The notes below the pieces were generated by a model. That model was not told the origin of the DNA and did no database searches. It was given only the letters and a program-made list of their open reading frames with translations. The position numbers were made by a program, and so were the translations under genes. A stretch of DNA of 64,000 bases from Ruminococcoides sp052118065 (GTDB lineage: Bacteria > Bacillota > Clostridia > Oscillospirales > Acutalibacteraceae): positions 55,947 to 119,946 of the forward strand of contig JBQKHY010000004.1 of the NCBI GenBank assembly GCA_052118065.1, read 5' to 3'. Shown here piece by piece: positions 62,843-64,000 of the stretch. The first letter of the stretch is position 1; each line of letters starts with the position of its first letter.

Positions 62843-63304
62843 ATGAAAGAAAGTACAAAAACAATTGCACAAAATAAAAAAGCCCATCATGACTACTTTG
62901 TACTTGAAAGCTATGAGGCAGGTATTGAGCTTTGTGGCACAGAAGTTAAGTCACTAAGGGCAGGTAGAGTAAATCTAAAAGATAGTTGGTGCAATATTGT
63001 TGACGGAGAAATCTTCGTAAACGGTATGCACATTTCTCCTTATGACCATGGTAATGTTTTTAACAAAGACCCTATGAGAGTAAGAAGACTGTTAATGCAC
63101 AAAAAAGAGATTTTAAAACTCTTTGGCACACTTCAGCAACAAGGACTTTCACTTATCCCTATTAGTCTTTACTTTAAAGGCAGTAAGGTTAAGATGCAAG
63201 TTGGTCTTTGCAAAGGTAAAAAGCTCTATGACAAGAGAGCTACTATGGCTGAAAGAGATGCCAAAAGAAACATAGACAGAGCCTTGAAAGAAAGGCAATA
63301 TTAA
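62843..63304 (+). CDS. smpB: SsrA-binding protein
   Basis: Binds tmRNA and brings it to stalled ribosomes; 153 residues. Family sequence includes AQNKKAHHDYFVLESYEAGIELCGTEVKSLRAG, VNLKDSW and the basic C-terminal tail DKRATMAERDAKRNIDRALK. AGGTG precedes the ATG. The tmRNA gene itself starts 33 nt further on. Confidence 0.97.
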   Translation: MKESTKTIAQNKKAHHDYFVLESYEAGIELCGTEVKSLRAGRVNLKDSWCNIVDGEIFVNGMHISPYDHGNVFNKDPMRVRRLLMHKKEILKLFGTLQQQGLSLIPISLYFKGSKVKMQVGLCKGKKLYDKRATMAERDAKRNIDRALKERQY

Positions 63305-63337
63305 TCCACATTATAGGCAGGAAACTGCCTTATATAT

Positions 63338-63682
63338 GGGGGTGTAAAGGTTTCGACGGGGGTTTTGAACCTTAGTAAGCGAGTAGTGGCGTAGGACCAC
63401 TTATAACCTACAACTTTTTAAATTAAACGACAACAATAAAGTTGCTCTAGCTGCTTAATGCAGCTTGTCCTCTTTAAGATTACCACGACTTAATCAGGGC
63501 ATCATTTAGTGGTAAATGTGAACATTGGAGTGTTCCGACCATTGTCACACATTAGGAACTACTAAGCATAGTAGCCTGTTTGTAGGCAACTATGTAAGGG
63601 AATGTTAATATACAAACTACACTCGTAGAAAGCTTTGGGAATAGATTTTCGGACAGGGGTTCGATTCCCCTCACCTCCACCA
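63338..63682 (+). ncRNA. ssrA: Transfer-messenger RNA
   Basis: The tRNA-like ends pair (GGGGGTG at 63338-63344 with CACCTCC), CCA is encoded at the 3' end, and the T-arm GGTTCGATTCC is present. The tag frame ends NDNNKVALAA followed by TAA (63456-63458); the resume codon is not certain. SmpB is encoded immediately upstream. A 6-bp hairpin AGGCAG-GAAA-CTGCCT sits just before the 5' end. Confidence 0.96.
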
Positions 63683-63688
63683 ATTTTC

Positions 63689-63729
63689 GGACTATCATTT
63701 TGATACAAAAGGTATCAGAATGGTAGTCC
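63689..63729 (+). terminator. Terminator of ssrA
   Basis: An 18-bp stem (GGACTATCATTTTGATAC with GTATCAGAATGGTAGTCC, with G-U pairs) followed by TTTTTATT. Confidence 0.9.
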
Positions 63730-63788
63730 TTTTTATTCTATATATTGATGTTGTAAATTTTCACCGTTGATAACGGTAATTTAATACT

Positions 63789-63889
63789 ACAAATTTGGGT
63801 TTGTGGGGCTATTTGATAGTTTCGACTAATATGGAATTGTAAATGAATTTACAATTCCAATCACTCCTTCCGTCTTTGCATACGCAAAG
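63789..63889. mobile_element. Truncated copy of the MITE-like element
   Basis: It matches 49179-49279 with about four differences: the terminal ACAAATTTGGGTTTGTGG (one mismatch), the 12-bp arm hairpin at 63833-63858 and the CTTTGC-ATAC-GCAAAG hairpin. The match ends sharply after the second hairpin, so the right part of the element is missing. Confidence 0.75.
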
Positions 63890-63965
63890 GAGAGTTTATC
63901 ATATTTTTGATAGAGTAACAGGGGGAATATGATATAATAAAATCAATATTCCAATGGAGGAAACC

Positions 63966-64000
63966 ATGAGCAGAAAATATGATAAGCGATTAAAAGCAAG
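63966..64000 (+). CDS. Start of an unidentified gene, cut by window edge
   Basis: ATG at 63966 with GGAGG 5 nt upstream opens a frame reading MSRKYDKRLKA to the window end. It is too short to identify. A TATAAT-like -10 lies near 63934. The basic start and its place next to a truncated mobile element would suit a transposase, but that is a guess. Confidence 0.45.
   Translation, partial: MSRKYDKRLKA

Noticed and set aside
1..64000. CRISPR arrays, prophage or tRNA clusters
   Set aside because: No regularly spaced repeats with spacers, phage structural genes or tRNA cloverleaf genes were seen. The only tRNA-like element is the tmRNA.

Overview
The window is AT-rich, densely packed chromosomal DNA from a Gram-positive, low-GC anaerobe. 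It most resembles Ruminococcus-type Oscillospiraceae (Clostridia). The evidence is a CotH protein ending in a type I dockerin, an F-type ATP synthase operon, pyruvate phosphate dikinase, a T-box leader on ilvA, an SRP RNA directly upstream of dnaX, and the clostridial neighbourhood glmU-prs-pth-mfd-foldase. Species-level placement is inference. Leucine is written mostly as CTA in the genes that look highly expressed (ppdK, atp, ilvC, GH31).

Layout: 1-2.3 kb hisC-hisD (hisD runs off the left edge). 2.4-5.5 kb a large secreted CotH/dockerin protein. 6.1-13.3 kb the complete atpBEFHAGDC operon on the minus strand; its atpE encodes five c-subunit hairpins in one polypeptide, the most unusual feature here. 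13.8-19.7 kb an aldo/keto reductase with ferredoxin-like tail, an MscS channel, a cytosolic GH13 enzyme, a small lipoprotein, and a radical SAM plus queuosine-precursor transporter pair behind an attenuator-like leader. 19.8-29.8 kb a purine permease, a lipoprotein esterase, T-box-ilvA-ridA, an iron alcohol dehydrogenase, a Nudix protein, a GH31 glucosidase and a membrane protein. 29.8-37.1 kb the glmU(short)-prs-pth-mfd-foldase cluster. 37.4-40.0 kb ppdK.

40.1-56.1 kb is a looser accessory zone: a DUF11 protein, lipoproteins, glgB with a 100-residue histone-like tail, a TetR regulator with an operator inside its own promoter, two 23S rRNA uracil methyltransferase paralogues, murC, a kinase-like protein and a leucine-rich-repeat surface protein. 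It holds four disrupted reading frames, a MITE-like element with 18-bp terminal inverted repeats, and a gene-free kilobase of structured repeats. 56.4-59.6 kb is ilvB-ilvN-ilvC. 59.7-63.7 kb is SRP RNA-dnaX-ybaB-recR-smpB-ssrA; a truncated copy of the MITE and the start of an unidentified gene follow at the right edge.

Functionally, GH13, GH31 and GlgB handle alpha-glucans inside the cell, PPDK serves pyrophosphate-linked glycolysis, the alcohol dehydrogenase disposes of reductant, and IlvA/RidA/IlvBNC make branched-chain amino acids. SmpB and tmRNA, encoded side by side, form the ribosome-rescue system.

Start codons were adjusted from the longest open frame wherever a Shine-Dalgarno sequence or promoter position decided the matter. 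All family assignments come from reading motifs; no database search was run.
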